The notes under the pieces were generated by a model. That model was not told the origin of the DNA. It saw only the letters and a list, made by a program, of their open reading frames with translations, and ran no database searches. A program made the position numbers and the translations under genes. A DNA stretch of 64,000 bases from contig CAXXUY010000012.1 of NCBI GenBank assembly GCA_963664715.2, positions 310,001 through 374,000 of the forward strand, written 5' to 3'. Below are positions 31,114 through 39,621 of this stretch, one piece after another. How positions within the stretch are numbered: the stretch's first letter is position 1; the number at the start of each line of letters is the position of its first letter. The DNA comes from JAPOXR01 sp963664715. GTDB lineage: Bacteria; Pseudomonadota; Alphaproteobacteria; Rhodobacterales; Rhodobacteraceae.

Positions 31114-32781
31114 ATGCGGACCAGTCTTGTAGCGTTGTTGACAGGCGTACTCGTGTTCCTCTCGGCGCAAGCAGGAATTGCACAACAGCAGGAATACTGG
31201 ATTCAACTGGAATCCCACTCGAGCCAGGAAGCTGCAATGGCCAGGGCCCGTGAACTCTCCAGTACGGTACCCGAACTTCGCGGCATCCTGACAAAAGATG
31301 GCCGTTTCGTGCTGGCAATAGGAATGTTCGAGTTTGCCGAAGCTCGAAGTACCAGGGTCAGGCTCTCCAATGCGGGGGCGATCCCGGTTACGAGCCGTGT
31401 GACCGACCAGATTGATCCGGCGAGTTTCTTCTGGCCGGGAGCGAACCGGTTTTCGCCTATCAATCAACAGCCATCTGCTCGGCTGGAATTTGACGATGGT
31501 GAAAAGCTTGCGATTCAAACGGCGCTGAGCTGGTTCAACGAGTACTCCGGCGAGATCGACGGCATTTTTGGAAGCGGCACCAGAGGTGCCATACTCTCAT
31601 ATCAGGAGAATCATGGGTTCGAACCGACCGGAGTTCTTACCCGGGAACAGGCGACAGTCCTCCTGGGTTCGTACAATACGGAGGTGGCGAGCATTCGCAT
31701 GCATGTTGTCGAGGATGAACCCACCGGGATCAGCATGGCAATCCCCCAGGCACTGGTCCGGTTTTCTGGGTTCGATGCGCCATTCGTGATTTACGATTCG
31801 ACTTCCGAACATGGAATGACCCTTTACCTGGTCAGCATGCAGGGCAACCGTGCCACGCTGGGAGTGCTGCGTGACATTTTCCTGAATTCCGATTTTCTCC
31901 CGGGTGGCAAGGTGGTCGAGTCCGGTTCTTCTCGGTTTTCGATCCGGAGTACGGACACCAATTCGGGCGGGCGCGCTTTCGCCAGATTGAGCGGCGGCCG
32001 TCTCAAGGGATTTGCCGCTGTCTGGAACACTGAACATGATGACCTGATGCAGCGCATATTGAACGCGATGCAGTCCAGCTTCCGTGAGTCCCATGAAGGC
32101 ACGCTTGATCCGGAACTGACAGATTCGGCGGATGAGGTCGCAGCCTTGTTCGTCGATGCGCTTCCGCGCGTGGAAGCCCTGAAATCGGCATCAGGATTCT
32201 ACATCGACACGTCGGGAATGGTGGCAACGACTGCCACCGTTGCCTCTGGCTGCAATGAGCTCTATGCCGGGGCGGACGAACCAATGTCGGTCAAGGGCAT
32301 CGACCGGGATCTGGAACTTGCTGTTCTTGCCCCCGTCAACAACCTGTCACCGATTGCTTATGGGAGTGCGGGCGCAGCAAGCCACTCGCGCGGTCGCCGC
32401 ATTGCGGTTTCAGGATACTCCTATGGCGGGGACCTCGGATTTCCGACGATGACCGAGGGGTCCTGGATCGGCCCCGACATTGTAACGGGCAACTCCGATC
32501 TTGCGTTGATCGAGGCGCCGGTGCTGCCGGGAGACATCGGGGGCCCCGTATTTGACAGTGCCGGCAGAGTTGTAGGAATGCTGAGGCCGCCTGTAAGGTC
32601 CAGCAGGACGCTGCCTGATGAGGTCAATCACGTTGTTGTCGCATCTGCGATCTGGAGGCATGCGGCTGCCGGCGATTCTGCCGCTGACGCCATGGCCACC
32701 GGCAACAGGCTGGATCCCGTAGACCTTGCCAGGCACGCACAGGACATTACCGTGCTGGTTCAGTGTTTCGGATCTGGATGA
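31114..32781 (+). CDS. Secreted peptidoglycan-binding protein with inactive trypsin-like domain
   Basis: This 555-residue exported protein starts with a signal peptide (cleavage near AGIA, residue 23). A SPOR-like segment follows, then a PG_binding_1 domain at about residues 130-185 (IDGIFGSGTRGAILSYQ), and a C-terminal trypsin-like fold from about residue 355. The fold lacks the catalytic residues: VATTATVASGC stands where TxAHVV is expected, DLELAVL where DLALL is expected, and GDIGGPV where GDSGGPV is expected, so the Ser is Ile. It is probably a periplasmic pseudo-protease that binds peptidoglycan or protein. The ATG at 31114 gives the only good signal peptide. Its position beside glyQS suggests a conserved chromosomal neighbour. 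Confidence 0.78.
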   Translation: MRTSLVALLTGVLVFLSAQAGIAQQQEYWIQLESHSSQEAAMARARELSSTVPELRGILTKDGRFVLAIGMFEFAEARSTRVRLSNAGAIPVTSRVTDQIDPASFFWPGANRFSPINQQPSARLEFDDGEKLAIQTALSWFNEYSGEIDGIFGSGTRGAILSYQENHGFEPTGVLTREQATVLLGSYNTEVASIRMHVVEDEPTGISMAIPQALVRFSGFDAPFVIYDSTSEHGMTLYLVSMQGNRATLGVLRDIFLNSDFLPGGKVVESGSSRFSIRSTDTNSGGRAFARLSGGRLKGFAAVWNTEHDDLMQRILNAMQSSFRESHEGTLDPELTDSADEVAALFVDALPRVEALKSASGFYIDTSGMVATTATVASGCNELYAGADEPMSVKGIDRDLELAVLAPVNNLSPIAYGSAGAASHSRGRRIAVSGYSYGGDLGFPTMTEGSWIGPDIVTGNSDLALIEAPVLPGDIGGPVFDSAGRVVGMLRPPVRSSRTLPDEVNHVVVASAIWRHAAAGDSAADAMATGNRLDPVDLARHAQDITVLVQCFGSG

Positions 32782-32982
32782 GCCTGCGTCCACCGGACAT
32801 CACAACTCTGCCAGCAGACGTGCATGGACTTCATGCGCGGCAGCGATGGATCATTCCGATTGTTCAAACGCCCGGGCTTGTTCCCGGAACTTGACTAGTC
32901 GGGTGGATTTGGTGGATCGTGTCAGCTTGGCAGGTTCGACATTCCCGCTTGCCGCACATCAATGGAGTCGCGTGAACACTCA

Positions 32983-33903
32983 ATGAAACCGATTGCTATT
33001 CTAGGGATCTTTGTTGCCGATACCGCTTATTTCGCGCACCGCCAGCCAAAAATGGGTGAAACCCTGAAGGGGTCCGCTTTTGCCCTTGGTCCGGGCGGAA
33101 AGGGATCCAATCAGGCCGTTGCTGCTGCCAGGCTAGGTTCGAACGTATTGTTCATTTCCAGAATCGGTGACGATGAATTTGGCCGGATGGCGCTGGACAT
33201 GTGGAGAAACGAAGGCATCGAGGCAAGCGTCGTTGTCGACCCTGAGAGCTTTACCGGTGCTGCCTACATTTACGTCGACGAGTCGACGAAGGAAAATGCC
33301 ATCATAGTTGTTCCCGGGGCCGCAGGTGAAATCACGCCGGAAGACATCAGGAACAAGCGGGACGAAATTGCAAGTGCCGGGATATTCATGACCCAGCTTG
33401 AGACTTCCCCTGAAGCGTCGATAGCGGCACTCGACGTCGCCAGGGATGCCGGCATAATCACCGTATTGAATCCTGCTCCGGCAATTGATCTCGACGACAG
33501 GGTGATCGGATTGTGTGACTACCTGATACCCAATGAGTCCGAGGCGGAAATTCTGACGGGCAGACAGGTCGAGAGCGTGGATGACGCCAAGACAGCCGCC
33601 AGCGATTTGCGCAACAGGGGAGCGGGAACGGTCATCGTGACGCTGGGTGAAAATGGTGCATGGTTTGATGATGGCACGACCAGCGTGCACGTCAAGCCAT
33701 TCAGTTCAGGTGCCGTAGTCGAAACAACCGGTGCAGGCGACTCTTTCTGCGGGGCATTGGTTCATGCATTGTCAACCGGGCTGGACCCGGTATCCGCCAC
33801 GGAATTCGCCAGTGCCGCCGCAAGTCTGTCCGTTACCAAGGCAGGAACCGCAAGATCGATGCCGACCGCGTCAGAAGTGGCTGCCGTGTACTCAGCAACA
33901 TAG
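32983..33903 (+). CDS. rbsK: Ribokinase-like PfkB-family sugar kinase
   Basis: This 306-residue cytoplasmic kinase has the full ribokinase pattern: GPGGKGSNQAVAAARLG near the N-terminus, NPAPA in the middle, and the ATP/anion-hole motif TTGAGDSFCGALV with catalytic Asp near the C-terminus. It probably phosphorylates ribose or a related pentose, or a nucleoside sugar. No ribose transporter lies next to it. The ATG at 32983 fits the family start (MKPIAILGIF); another ATG seven codons upstream is possible. Substrate is inferred from the family. Confidence 0.85.
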   Translation: MKPIAILGIFVADTAYFAHRQPKMGETLKGSAFALGPGGKGSNQAVAAARLGSNVLFISRIGDDEFGRMALDMWRNEGIEASVVVDPESFTGAAYIYVDESTKENAIIVVPGAAGEITPEDIRNKRDEIASAGIFMTQLETSPEASIAALDVARDAGIITVLNPAPAIDLDDRVIGLCDYLIPNESEAEILTGRQVESVDDAKTAASDLRNRGAGTVIVTLGENGAWFDDGTTSVHVKPFSSGAVVETTGAGDSFCGALVHALSTGLDPVSATEFASAAASLSVTKAGTARSMPTASEVAAVYSAT

Positions 33904-34173
33904 GCGCCAATATTCTGACCTCTTCGGGGATGCTGCACAAGGTCGGCGAACACGGTTCGAGCGAGATCGACCGGCTGGTTCCTCGAACGGACAGGCAGGC
34001 GGTGAGGCAAAACACAGTAGAAAATTCACACTTACGACCCATTTCCCCTTGCCAATCCCCGGGTCAGGACGCAACTCTTGAGACCAAAGGATGTTGCGGT
34101 CAGCATATCGGTTCGGATGCGATTCGATGGCTGCTGCCGGCACCGGAAAACAATTCAAGTCTGGGAGTCAAAA

Positions 34174-34413
34174 ATGAACAGTCCCTTGATCGCACAGCGC
34201 TCGCCCTTTGAAACCGAGGTCAAGGCGGGCTCGACCTATTTCTGGTGCGCCTGCGGGCGAAGCGGCAACCAGCCATTCTGCGATGGCAGTCACAAGGTAA
34301 CCGAATTCACTCCATTGCAATACACTGCCGAGAAAGATGGTCGCGTCTTCTTTTGCGGGTGCAAGCATTCGGGCTCTGCACCTATCTGCGATGGGACACA
34401 CAACAAGCTGTGA
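34174..34413 (+). CDS. Dual CDGSH iron-sulfur protein
   Basis: This 79-residue protein carries two CDGSH-type [2Fe-2S] sites, CACGRSGNQPFCDGSH and CGCKHSGSAPICDGTH, each with three Cys and one His. It belongs to the bacterial two-motif group related to mitochondrial MiNT, small redox or cluster-transfer proteins of uncertain role. No membrane segment is present. The ATG at 34174 follows GGGAG; the open frame upstream has no family similarity. It lies between ribokinase and a glycosidase with long spacers on both sides, so no operon partner is evident. A 12-base palindrome (34418-34429) follows the stop closely. Confidence 0.92.
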   Translation: MNSPLIAQRSPFETEVKAGSTYFWCACGRSGNQPFCDGSHKVTEFTPLQYTAEKDGRVFFCGCKHSGSAPICDGTHNKL

Positions 34414-34938
34414 TCCACCTGCATGCAGGCTGGCGGGTGATTTCGGACTTCTCCCCGGAAACAGGCGGATAGGGTTTGGCTCATAGCCGCGAGATTGAGT
34501 CACGGTCGGCTTTCACGGACCATTACATTGAACAGTACTGCGTTCACACGCGCGGCTCCGAAGCGGCAGGACCGCCATTGGCTGGAGCAACTGAAACGGG
34601 TGTAACACGAAGTTAACGGAGATTCAGGATTCACCTCTTCAGCTGCCGAATGCCTGCATCAGACTTCTGTACGACCGGAAATCCCTTCCGTCTCTTGATT
34701 CGGTGGGTTTGCCCGCCGGATCAATCCGTCAATTCGGAACAAAGTTGCCAGTATTTCTGCACTTTCGGGGAGCATCTAGCCGGTACCGACCGGTCTGCGC
34801 GATTGATCAGGAATACCAAGGGATGATCCCCGGCATCCGCTTCAGAACAGATGATAGCAAGCGGCCCATGGGCCTGCCGACTGATTTATCGAGTTTTTCC
34901 CTTGGTAGCGAATTTCCCGCGGCGTGTTCGGGTGTCCA
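34414..34938. other. Gene-poor spacer before the GH116 gene
   Basis: This 525-base stretch has no recognisable gene. It contains a perfect 12-base palindrome, CCTGCATGCAGG (34418-34429), five bases after the CDGSH stop. No transposase remnant was seen. Confidence 0.4.
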
Positions 34939-34967
34939 TTAACACCTGACGGGGTTTGCCATACAAT
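34939..34967 (+). promoter_or_regulatory. Sigma70-type promoter of the GH116 gene
   Basis: TTAACA (34939-34944) and TACAAT (34962-34967) are separated by exactly 17 bases. Transcription would start near 34974, leaving a leader of about 45 bases with a GGAG ribosome site (35009-35012) six bases before the ATG at 35019. Confidence 0.55.
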
Positions 34968-35018
34968 TCGCCCAGTCCGGGCTGTCCCGGTCAAATTCAA
35001 CAAAGAGTGGAGCCTTCG

Positions 35019-37373
35019 ATGCTACGAAACGATCCGTTCACCGCTCCACCTGCTTCGCTGCGAAGACCTGCCGCCCATGCACTTCCGTCGTCCTCAGCCA
35101 AGATGACACGGTTGTTTCAGCCGCTCTCTGCGACGGGCGTCCCTCTGGGTGGAATTGGCACCGGTGGCGTAACTCGATCTTCAGACGGCCGCTTCAGCAG
35201 GTGGACAATCAAGGGTGGAGGCGTAACGAAGTTCGAAATGCCGGCGAACGGCTTTCTGCTACGGGTGCATCGGCAAGACGACGCCCCTGTCGCCCTTGCC
35301 CTGCAGCCAGAGCCCGGGAACGGCGAACTGGCTTCCTTTGAATACGAGCCTATGGCACCGGACTGGGGAGGACTTTTCCCGCTGTCGTGGCATCGACATG
35401 TGCCGGTGGCGGAAACTGGTGCTGAGTGTCTTTCATACTCACCCGTTATTCCCCATGACCTGACCTGTTCCACTCTGCCCGTCGCCCTGTTCCGCTGGCG
35501 CTTGACCAATGCCGGAACGACACGTGCTGACGTCTCGTTGGCCTTTACCTTCGCAAATCTGAATGGCTGGTTTGGTGAGTTCTGCGAATCGCGACCATCA
35601 CGAGTGGCAGCTGGCTGCCATAACTGGCCGTTGGACTTGGCCGAAGGAACCGGCGTTGTTCTGGATCGTCGCCGGCCCTCGGACGTACCAACCGAGGGAA
35701 CAGGAGAGTGGACGATCGCCGTTTCAGGAGGCTCAGGCGCGCAGTATTCGCGAACGGTCTGTTTCAATGGCACTGGAGACGGCCGGGAATTCTGGCAAGC
35801 GTTTCTCGAGAGCGGAGACGTTCCAATTGGTGACGGTGGCTGGGTCACGGAGAGCGGGTTTCGCGAAACGCCGCCCGCACATCCTGCCGCCGCTGTTTCC
35901 GCGCGGATCTCACTGGATCCGGGAGAGACAGGCGAAATCCTGTTTACGCTGGTTTGGGACTTGCCGGTGATCTCGTTCGGGCAAGGCCGGACATGGTTTC
36001 GTGCCTATACTGATGAATGGGGCACGAGCGGGAGGAACTCAAAGGCGATCACTGAACTTGCCCACCGGTCTGCATCGGAATGGGAGCGGCAAGTCTCGGG
36101 ATGGCAACAGCGAGTAAACGACGTCTTGGGCAGTGAACCTCACCGCGCCGGTGTCGTACTAAACGAGATCTATTTTCTCGTGGATGGCCTGACGGTTGCG
36201 ACATCAGCCCGGGGTTCACCGGACGGGAGGATGCATTTCGGGATCATCGAGTGCCATGACTACGCGCTCTACAACACGCTCGACCTGTGGATCTATGCAG
36301 CAGAAGCCGTTTCACAGTTCTTCCCGAGCCTGGCCGCCAGTGTGGCGCAGGACTACTCCGACTTTCTCGTTCCCGATGACCCGGGTTTCCGTCGCCATCG
36401 CTGGGAAGAAAGCCTGTTTCAGATCAACAAGGCCTCCGCCTGCCCCCACGACCTTGGAGGGCCTGGTGAAGATCCCTTTGTCTCCCCGAATTCGTACACC
36501 TATCGCGACGGCACGTTGTGGAAGGATCTCAACTGTGATCTCGTCCTGTGCATCTACAGGGAAGGCAGGCGGATGAGTGCGCAGTGGCGGCGCGACCTCT
36601 TTCCCGCTGTCCAGGCCGCAATCGAACACCTGCAGCAGTATGATCGTGACGGGGACGGCCTTATCGAAAACGAAGGTATCCCCGACCAGACCTTCGACAA
36701 TATCCCGATGACAGGTCCGTCCAGTTATTGCGGCGGCCTCTGGATTGCAGCGCTTCTTGCCGCGGCGAAACTCGCCGAGGAGGCTGGCAAAGAGGATCTT
36801 GCTGTCAGGTGGAAGAGCCAGGCCGACAGTGCGACGGTCGCTTACAATGATCGGCTGTTCAATGGATCGTGGTACCGCGTTGACACGGATGGCCCATTTT
36901 CCGAGGCGGTATTCATCGAGCAGTTGTTTGGACCATTTCTTGCGCGCCGGCTGGGACTCGGCGACATCGTCCCCGCGCGGAGTGCTGTGAGTGCCCTCAG
37001 AACTGTCTACCAACGCAATTTCCTGGAGGCCGGTGGCGGCGAAGGCGTCGTGTCATTGGCGAGCATTCCGGAAGAGGCAATTGCCTTGCTTCCTCATCAG
37101 GAGGACACGAGTTTCCAGACAGCCGAGATCCAGCCTGGATTCAACTTCAGCTACGCTGCCCAACTCGAGGCCTGGGGGTTGACCGATGAAGCCGATACGG
37201 TTCGGCGTGCCCTCTACAGGGAACTCTATGACAAGCGAAACCTTGTGTTTCAGACGCCTGCGGCCTTCGATCGAGGTCGGCCCACTTGTCGAGCCATCCT
37301 CAACATGAGGCCATTGGCGGCGTGGTGGCTTGTGCCCCCGGATGTCGAACTCTTCCGTCTGCCGGCGCCTTGA
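35019..37373 (+). CDS. GH116-family beta-glycosidase (GBA2-like)
   Basis: This 784-residue enzyme belongs to glycoside hydrolase family 116, which includes animal non-lysosomal glucosylceramidase and archaeal or bacterial beta-glucosidases and beta-xylosidases. The N-terminal beta-sandwich begins with GVPLGGIGTGGVTRSSDGRF. The catalytic (alpha/alpha)6 domain carries the probable nucleophile Glu411 (FGIIECHDYALYNTLD) and acid/base Asp556 (ENEGIPDQTFDN). There is no signal peptide, so it would act in the cytoplasm. The ATG at 35019 has an ideal GGAG site. It stands alone with its own promoter, without transporter or regulator, suggesting acquisition as a single gene. Substrate is unknown. Confidence 0.85.
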   Translation: MLRNDPFTAPPASLRRPAAHALPSSSAKMTRLFQPLSATGVPLGGIGTGGVTRSSDGRFSRWTIKGGGVTKFEMPANGFLLRVHRQDDAPVALALQPEPGNGELASFEYEPMAPDWGGLFPLSWHRHVPVAETGAECLSYSPVIPHDLTCSTLPVALFRWRLTNAGTTRADVSLAFTFANLNGWFGEFCESRPSRVAAGCHNWPLDLAEGTGVVLDRRRPSDVPTEGTGEWTIAVSGGSGAQYSRTVCFNGTGDGREFWQAFLESGDVPIGDGGWVTESGFRETPPAHPAAAVSARISLDPGETGEILFTLVWDLPVISFGQGRTWFRAYTDEWGTSGRNSKAITELAHRSASEWERQVSGWQQRVNDVLGSEPHRAGVVLNEIYFLVDGLTVATSARGSPDGRMHFGIIECHDYALYNTLDLWIYAAEAVSQFFPSLAASVAQDYSDFLVPDDPGFRRHRWEESLFQINKASACPHDLGGPGEDPFVSPNSYTYRDGTLWKDLNCDLVLCIYREGRRMSAQWRRDLFPAVQAAIEHLQQYDRDGDGLIENEGIPDQTFDNIPMTGPSSYCGGLWIAALLAAAKLAEEAGKEDLAVRWKSQADSATVAYNDRLFNGSWYRVDTDGPFSEAVFIEQLFGPFLARRLGLGDIVPARSAVSALRTVYQRNFLEAGGGEGVVSLASIPEEAIALLPHQEDTSFQTAEIQPGFNFSYAAQLEAWGLTDEADTVRRALYRELYDKRNLVFQTPAAFDRGRPTCRAILNMRPLAAWWLVPPDVELFRLPAP

Positions 37374-37837
37374 ACACCTGTCTTGAGGCGCCGAACAGCA
37401 TTTCTTGGATCATTGTTCCAATGCGGGAGATGACCGGTGACCGAGGCTACAACCTCGGGTCGATCAGGTTCGAAAGCTTGCAGGTACAAGGGCAGGATCG
37501 GCATTCCATTGCTGGCCGACCCGCGCACATAGCCGTCGCAACAGTTCTCCCAAGCGCACATCCTTCCTAGCCCGCTCAGATCGCCGGCGTTATGCTGATT
37601 TCACTGACCGGGTGGCGGGACGGCAGGCCGGACGCCGAATACCTCTCGGTCACCGATCAGCATCGGTTTTGGATCGGTTCCTCCGGCTGATGCATGCGGT
37701 TGGGCTGGAGTTGCGGGAGTGGGGCTGGACAGAATTCACAATCCTGTCCGGCAGCATCGGCCCCCTGCTGATGCTTGTCGGCTGGTCGTGGCTGACGCAG
37801 GCCCTTGCGATTGCTGTGGCCAGAAAATCATCCCCTC
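37374..37837. other. Gene-free region between GH116 and the toxin-antitoxin-like pair
   Basis: This 464-base region has no supported gene. Short open frames occur (for example 33 codons from 37592), but none matches a family I recognise. It resembles degenerate accessory DNA. Confidence 0.35.
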
Positions 37838-37875
37838 TTGAAAAATCTGTTTGCTGTCATTTATCATGGTGATAA
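37838..37875 (+). promoter_or_regulatory. Promoter with overlapping palindrome upstream of the toxin-antitoxin-like pair
   Basis: TTGAAA (37838-37843) and TATCAT (37862-37867) are 18 bases apart. The -10 box lies inside a palindrome, TTATCA-TGG-TGATAA (37861-37875). Overlap of promoter and operator is what is expected for autorepression by the HTH partner encoded downstream. Confidence 0.5.
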
Positions 37876-37916
37876 TTGCCCCCTGCAGGTAGTAGGTAAT
37901 TCGGTGAGTTGCATAC

Positions 37917-38249
37917 ATGGCATCAACCGGCCAGCCATGGGGCCCTGCGCGGGCCACGGACCGGATCAGGCGAATTGCGAGTGACCAGGAGAGCAGCCTA
38001 ACCTGGAGGAGGCATGCCTCGCAACGATTGCAGGAGCGCGGGCTTATCAACTCGGATGTGCTCTTTGTCCTCAGGAACGGATTCGTCCGTGAACCTTCCG
38101 AAGGAGAGTCATCTGCGCCGGGCCTGTACAAATACGCAATCGAGGGTCTGGCGCCGAATTCGGGGCCGCGGATTATCAGACAGATTGTCGTGCCGGATCT
38201 GGCAGAAAAACACATCAAGATCATCACGGTGATGTGGAAAGACAGTTGA
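37917..38249 (+). CDS. DUF4258 protein, candidate toxin
   Basis: This 110-residue basic protein has the DUF4258 pattern: RRHASQRLQERGLINSDVLFVLRNG, then a beta-rich part ending HIKIITVMWKDS. DUF4258 proteins resemble small RNase-like toxins such as MqsR and RelE-type folds, and are commonly encoded before an HTH protein. The next gene starts 14 bases after its stop, giving the toxin-first order also seen in mqsRA. The N-terminal 25 residues are not conserved-looking, so a later start is possible. Toxicity is inferred from family and context. Confidence 0.7.
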   Translation: MASTGQPWGPARATDRIRRIASDQESSLTWRRHASQRLQERGLINSDVLFVLRNGFVREPSEGESSAPGLYKYAIEGLAPNSGPRIIRQIVVPDLAEKHIKIITVMWKDS

Positions 38250-38263
38250 TGAGGGGAACAAAA

Positions 38264-38716
38264 ATGTCTGAATACCACTACACTGAGTGCGGACTGGACA
38301 ACGTGTTCATTGAAGGAGCCGGGGAGTTCGGGGATGACGCCGGGGAGGACTCGGTAACGATCCCGGCAATCGGGCAATTGCACCGGGTGATTGCCGAGGG
38401 AGTCGTGACGCATCCGGCGAAGATGACGGGACAGGAGTTGCGGTTCCTTCGCACCGAAATGGGCCTGACGCAGGCTCGGCTCGCGAAGATCCTCAAGGTT
38501 ACTCTGCTGACCATTAGCCGCTGGGAGAGGAACGAGACGTCAATCAACGATGCTGCTGAAATGCTTGTCCGGTTGCATTCGGTGACAAAGCTGGAGCTTG
38601 AGGTCAACCTAGACGTTGAAACGGTGTCGGAGAAAGTTACTGCATCGGCCTGGGCGCAGGAGATCCGCATCGATGGAAGCAATCCCGGACACTACCGGCT
38701 ATTGGACGCGGCATAG
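38264..38716 (+). CDS. HTH (Xre-type) protein, candidate antitoxin
   Basis: This 150-residue acidic protein begins MSEYHYTECGLDNVFIEG, an N-terminal motif I associate with HTH partners of DUF4258 proteins. It carries a Cro/Xre helix-turn-helix at about residues 58-105 (LRFLRTEMGLTQARLAKILK, then ISRWER). The ATG at 38264 follows GAGGGG, so the start is firm. It probably neutralises the upstream protein and represses the shared promoter at the 37861-37875 palindrome. Unlike E. coli MqsA it lacks a CxxC zinc site at the N-terminus. Confidence 0.75.
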   Translation: MSEYHYTECGLDNVFIEGAGEFGDDAGEDSVTIPAIGQLHRVIAEGVVTHPAKMTGQELRFLRTEMGLTQARLAKILKVTLLTISRWERNETSINDAAEMLVRLHSVTKLELEVNLDVETVSEKVTASAWAQEIRIDGSNPGHYRLLDAA

Positions 38717-39335
38717 GCTGGCCGGAAGCGATCGGCCACCGGATTCCTCGCCTGCACCAACTGGTCGGCAGGGTGGCATGTGGCAAGGAAGGCATCTTCG
38801 ACGAAGCGGTCTTTTCTTATGGGCAGCCGAGTCCGGAAAACCGGGCAAGCAGGCCATGACCGCAAAGGCCGCCGTACGCGAGTTCGCGAGGAGGCACTTC
38901 CCGGACAGTCCGGCACAAGTCCATTACGGCAGTTCATATTGGTTTCGTATTTCCCCGTACACAAAAATATCGGGAACCGGGACCTCCACGAGGCCGATCG
39001 AGATGTAATGGCGTGTGAAATCACGAATCCACCCTGAAGCCGATCGATCACCGGCCGTCTCTCGTGCCGCCCTTCACTCTGGTGGCCCGCCTCAGCGGAA
39101 TCAGCAGCACCCAGGTGATGCGGGTGGTGCGCCGGGATGCATACTGGCTCTACCGCTCGATCCGGGATCGCTTCTGGTCCGCCGCGTCCCGTGCGGGGCG
39201 GATCGCGCCGGTCCGGAGCCATGCCCGCTTGCGGCGGCAGTTCCGCGACGAAAAGCGGGGAGGCCAGGGCCACCCCGCTGGTTCTAAGTCAATCAATCCA
39301 CCCGAATCAGCCCCGCTCTGGCGGGGACGACAGAT
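38717..39335. other. Degenerate region next to tRNA-Ser, with a possible small ORF
   Basis: This 619-base region lies at the 3' side of tRNA-Ser(GGA). A 50-codon frame at 38856-39008 (+) reads plausibly as protein (ending in WFRISPYTKISGTGTSTRP) and may be a truncated small gene. Another frame from 39064 runs into the tRNA and is not credible in full. GC-rich hairpins occur at 39246-39270 and 39311-39326 (CCCCGC-TCTG-GCGGGG), the latter just past the tRNA 3' end. No integrase or tRNA-end repeat was found. Confidence 0.35.
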
Positions 39336-39425
39336 TGGCGGAGAGACAGGGATTCGAACCCTGGAGACGGGTTACCGCCTACACGCGTTCCAGGCGTGCG
39401 CCTTCGACCACTCGGCCACCTCTCC
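39336..39425 (-). tRNA. tRNA-Ser (anticodon GGA)
   Basis: This 90-base class II tRNA includes an encoded CCA (TGG on + at 39336-39338). The acceptor stem GGAGAGG (complement of 39419-39425) pairs with the 3' strand, and the discriminator is G. The anticodon loop CTGGAAC holds GGA within a CACGC/GCGTG stem. A long variable arm is present. The gene marks the edge of an accessory-looking region. Confidence 0.95.
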
Positions 39426-39621
39426 CAACCGCGACTCTACTATCCATTCTGCTTCAGCTTCAAGGACCAAGCAACAACAGACACTGCCCACCCGGTCGTT
39501 GCGGAATCCGGGCAACCACCGCAACCCCCGGGCTTGACTCGCAATTCCTGCATTCGAACATTGCCGGAACAAATTCGACCGCAACCCGCTCAATGCCAAC
39601 AAGGCATCCTGGAAAGTGACT

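Noticed and set aside
35921..35940. Possible att copy of the tRNA-Ser end (shared GAGAGACAGG)
   Set aside because: Only ten bases match, and they lie inside the coding part of the GH116 gene, so chance is the simpler explanation.
37250..37561. Minus-strand frame resembling a REP-associated transposase (LPHW motif)
   Set aside because: Only the short GHLPHW stretch is suggestive, no catalytic Tyr or His-x-His context follows, and part of it is antisense to GH116.
39064..39537. 157-codon frame running through tRNA-Ser
   Set aside because: Its second half is the tRNA gene and its flank. The first 60 codons may be a remnant but match nothing I recognise.
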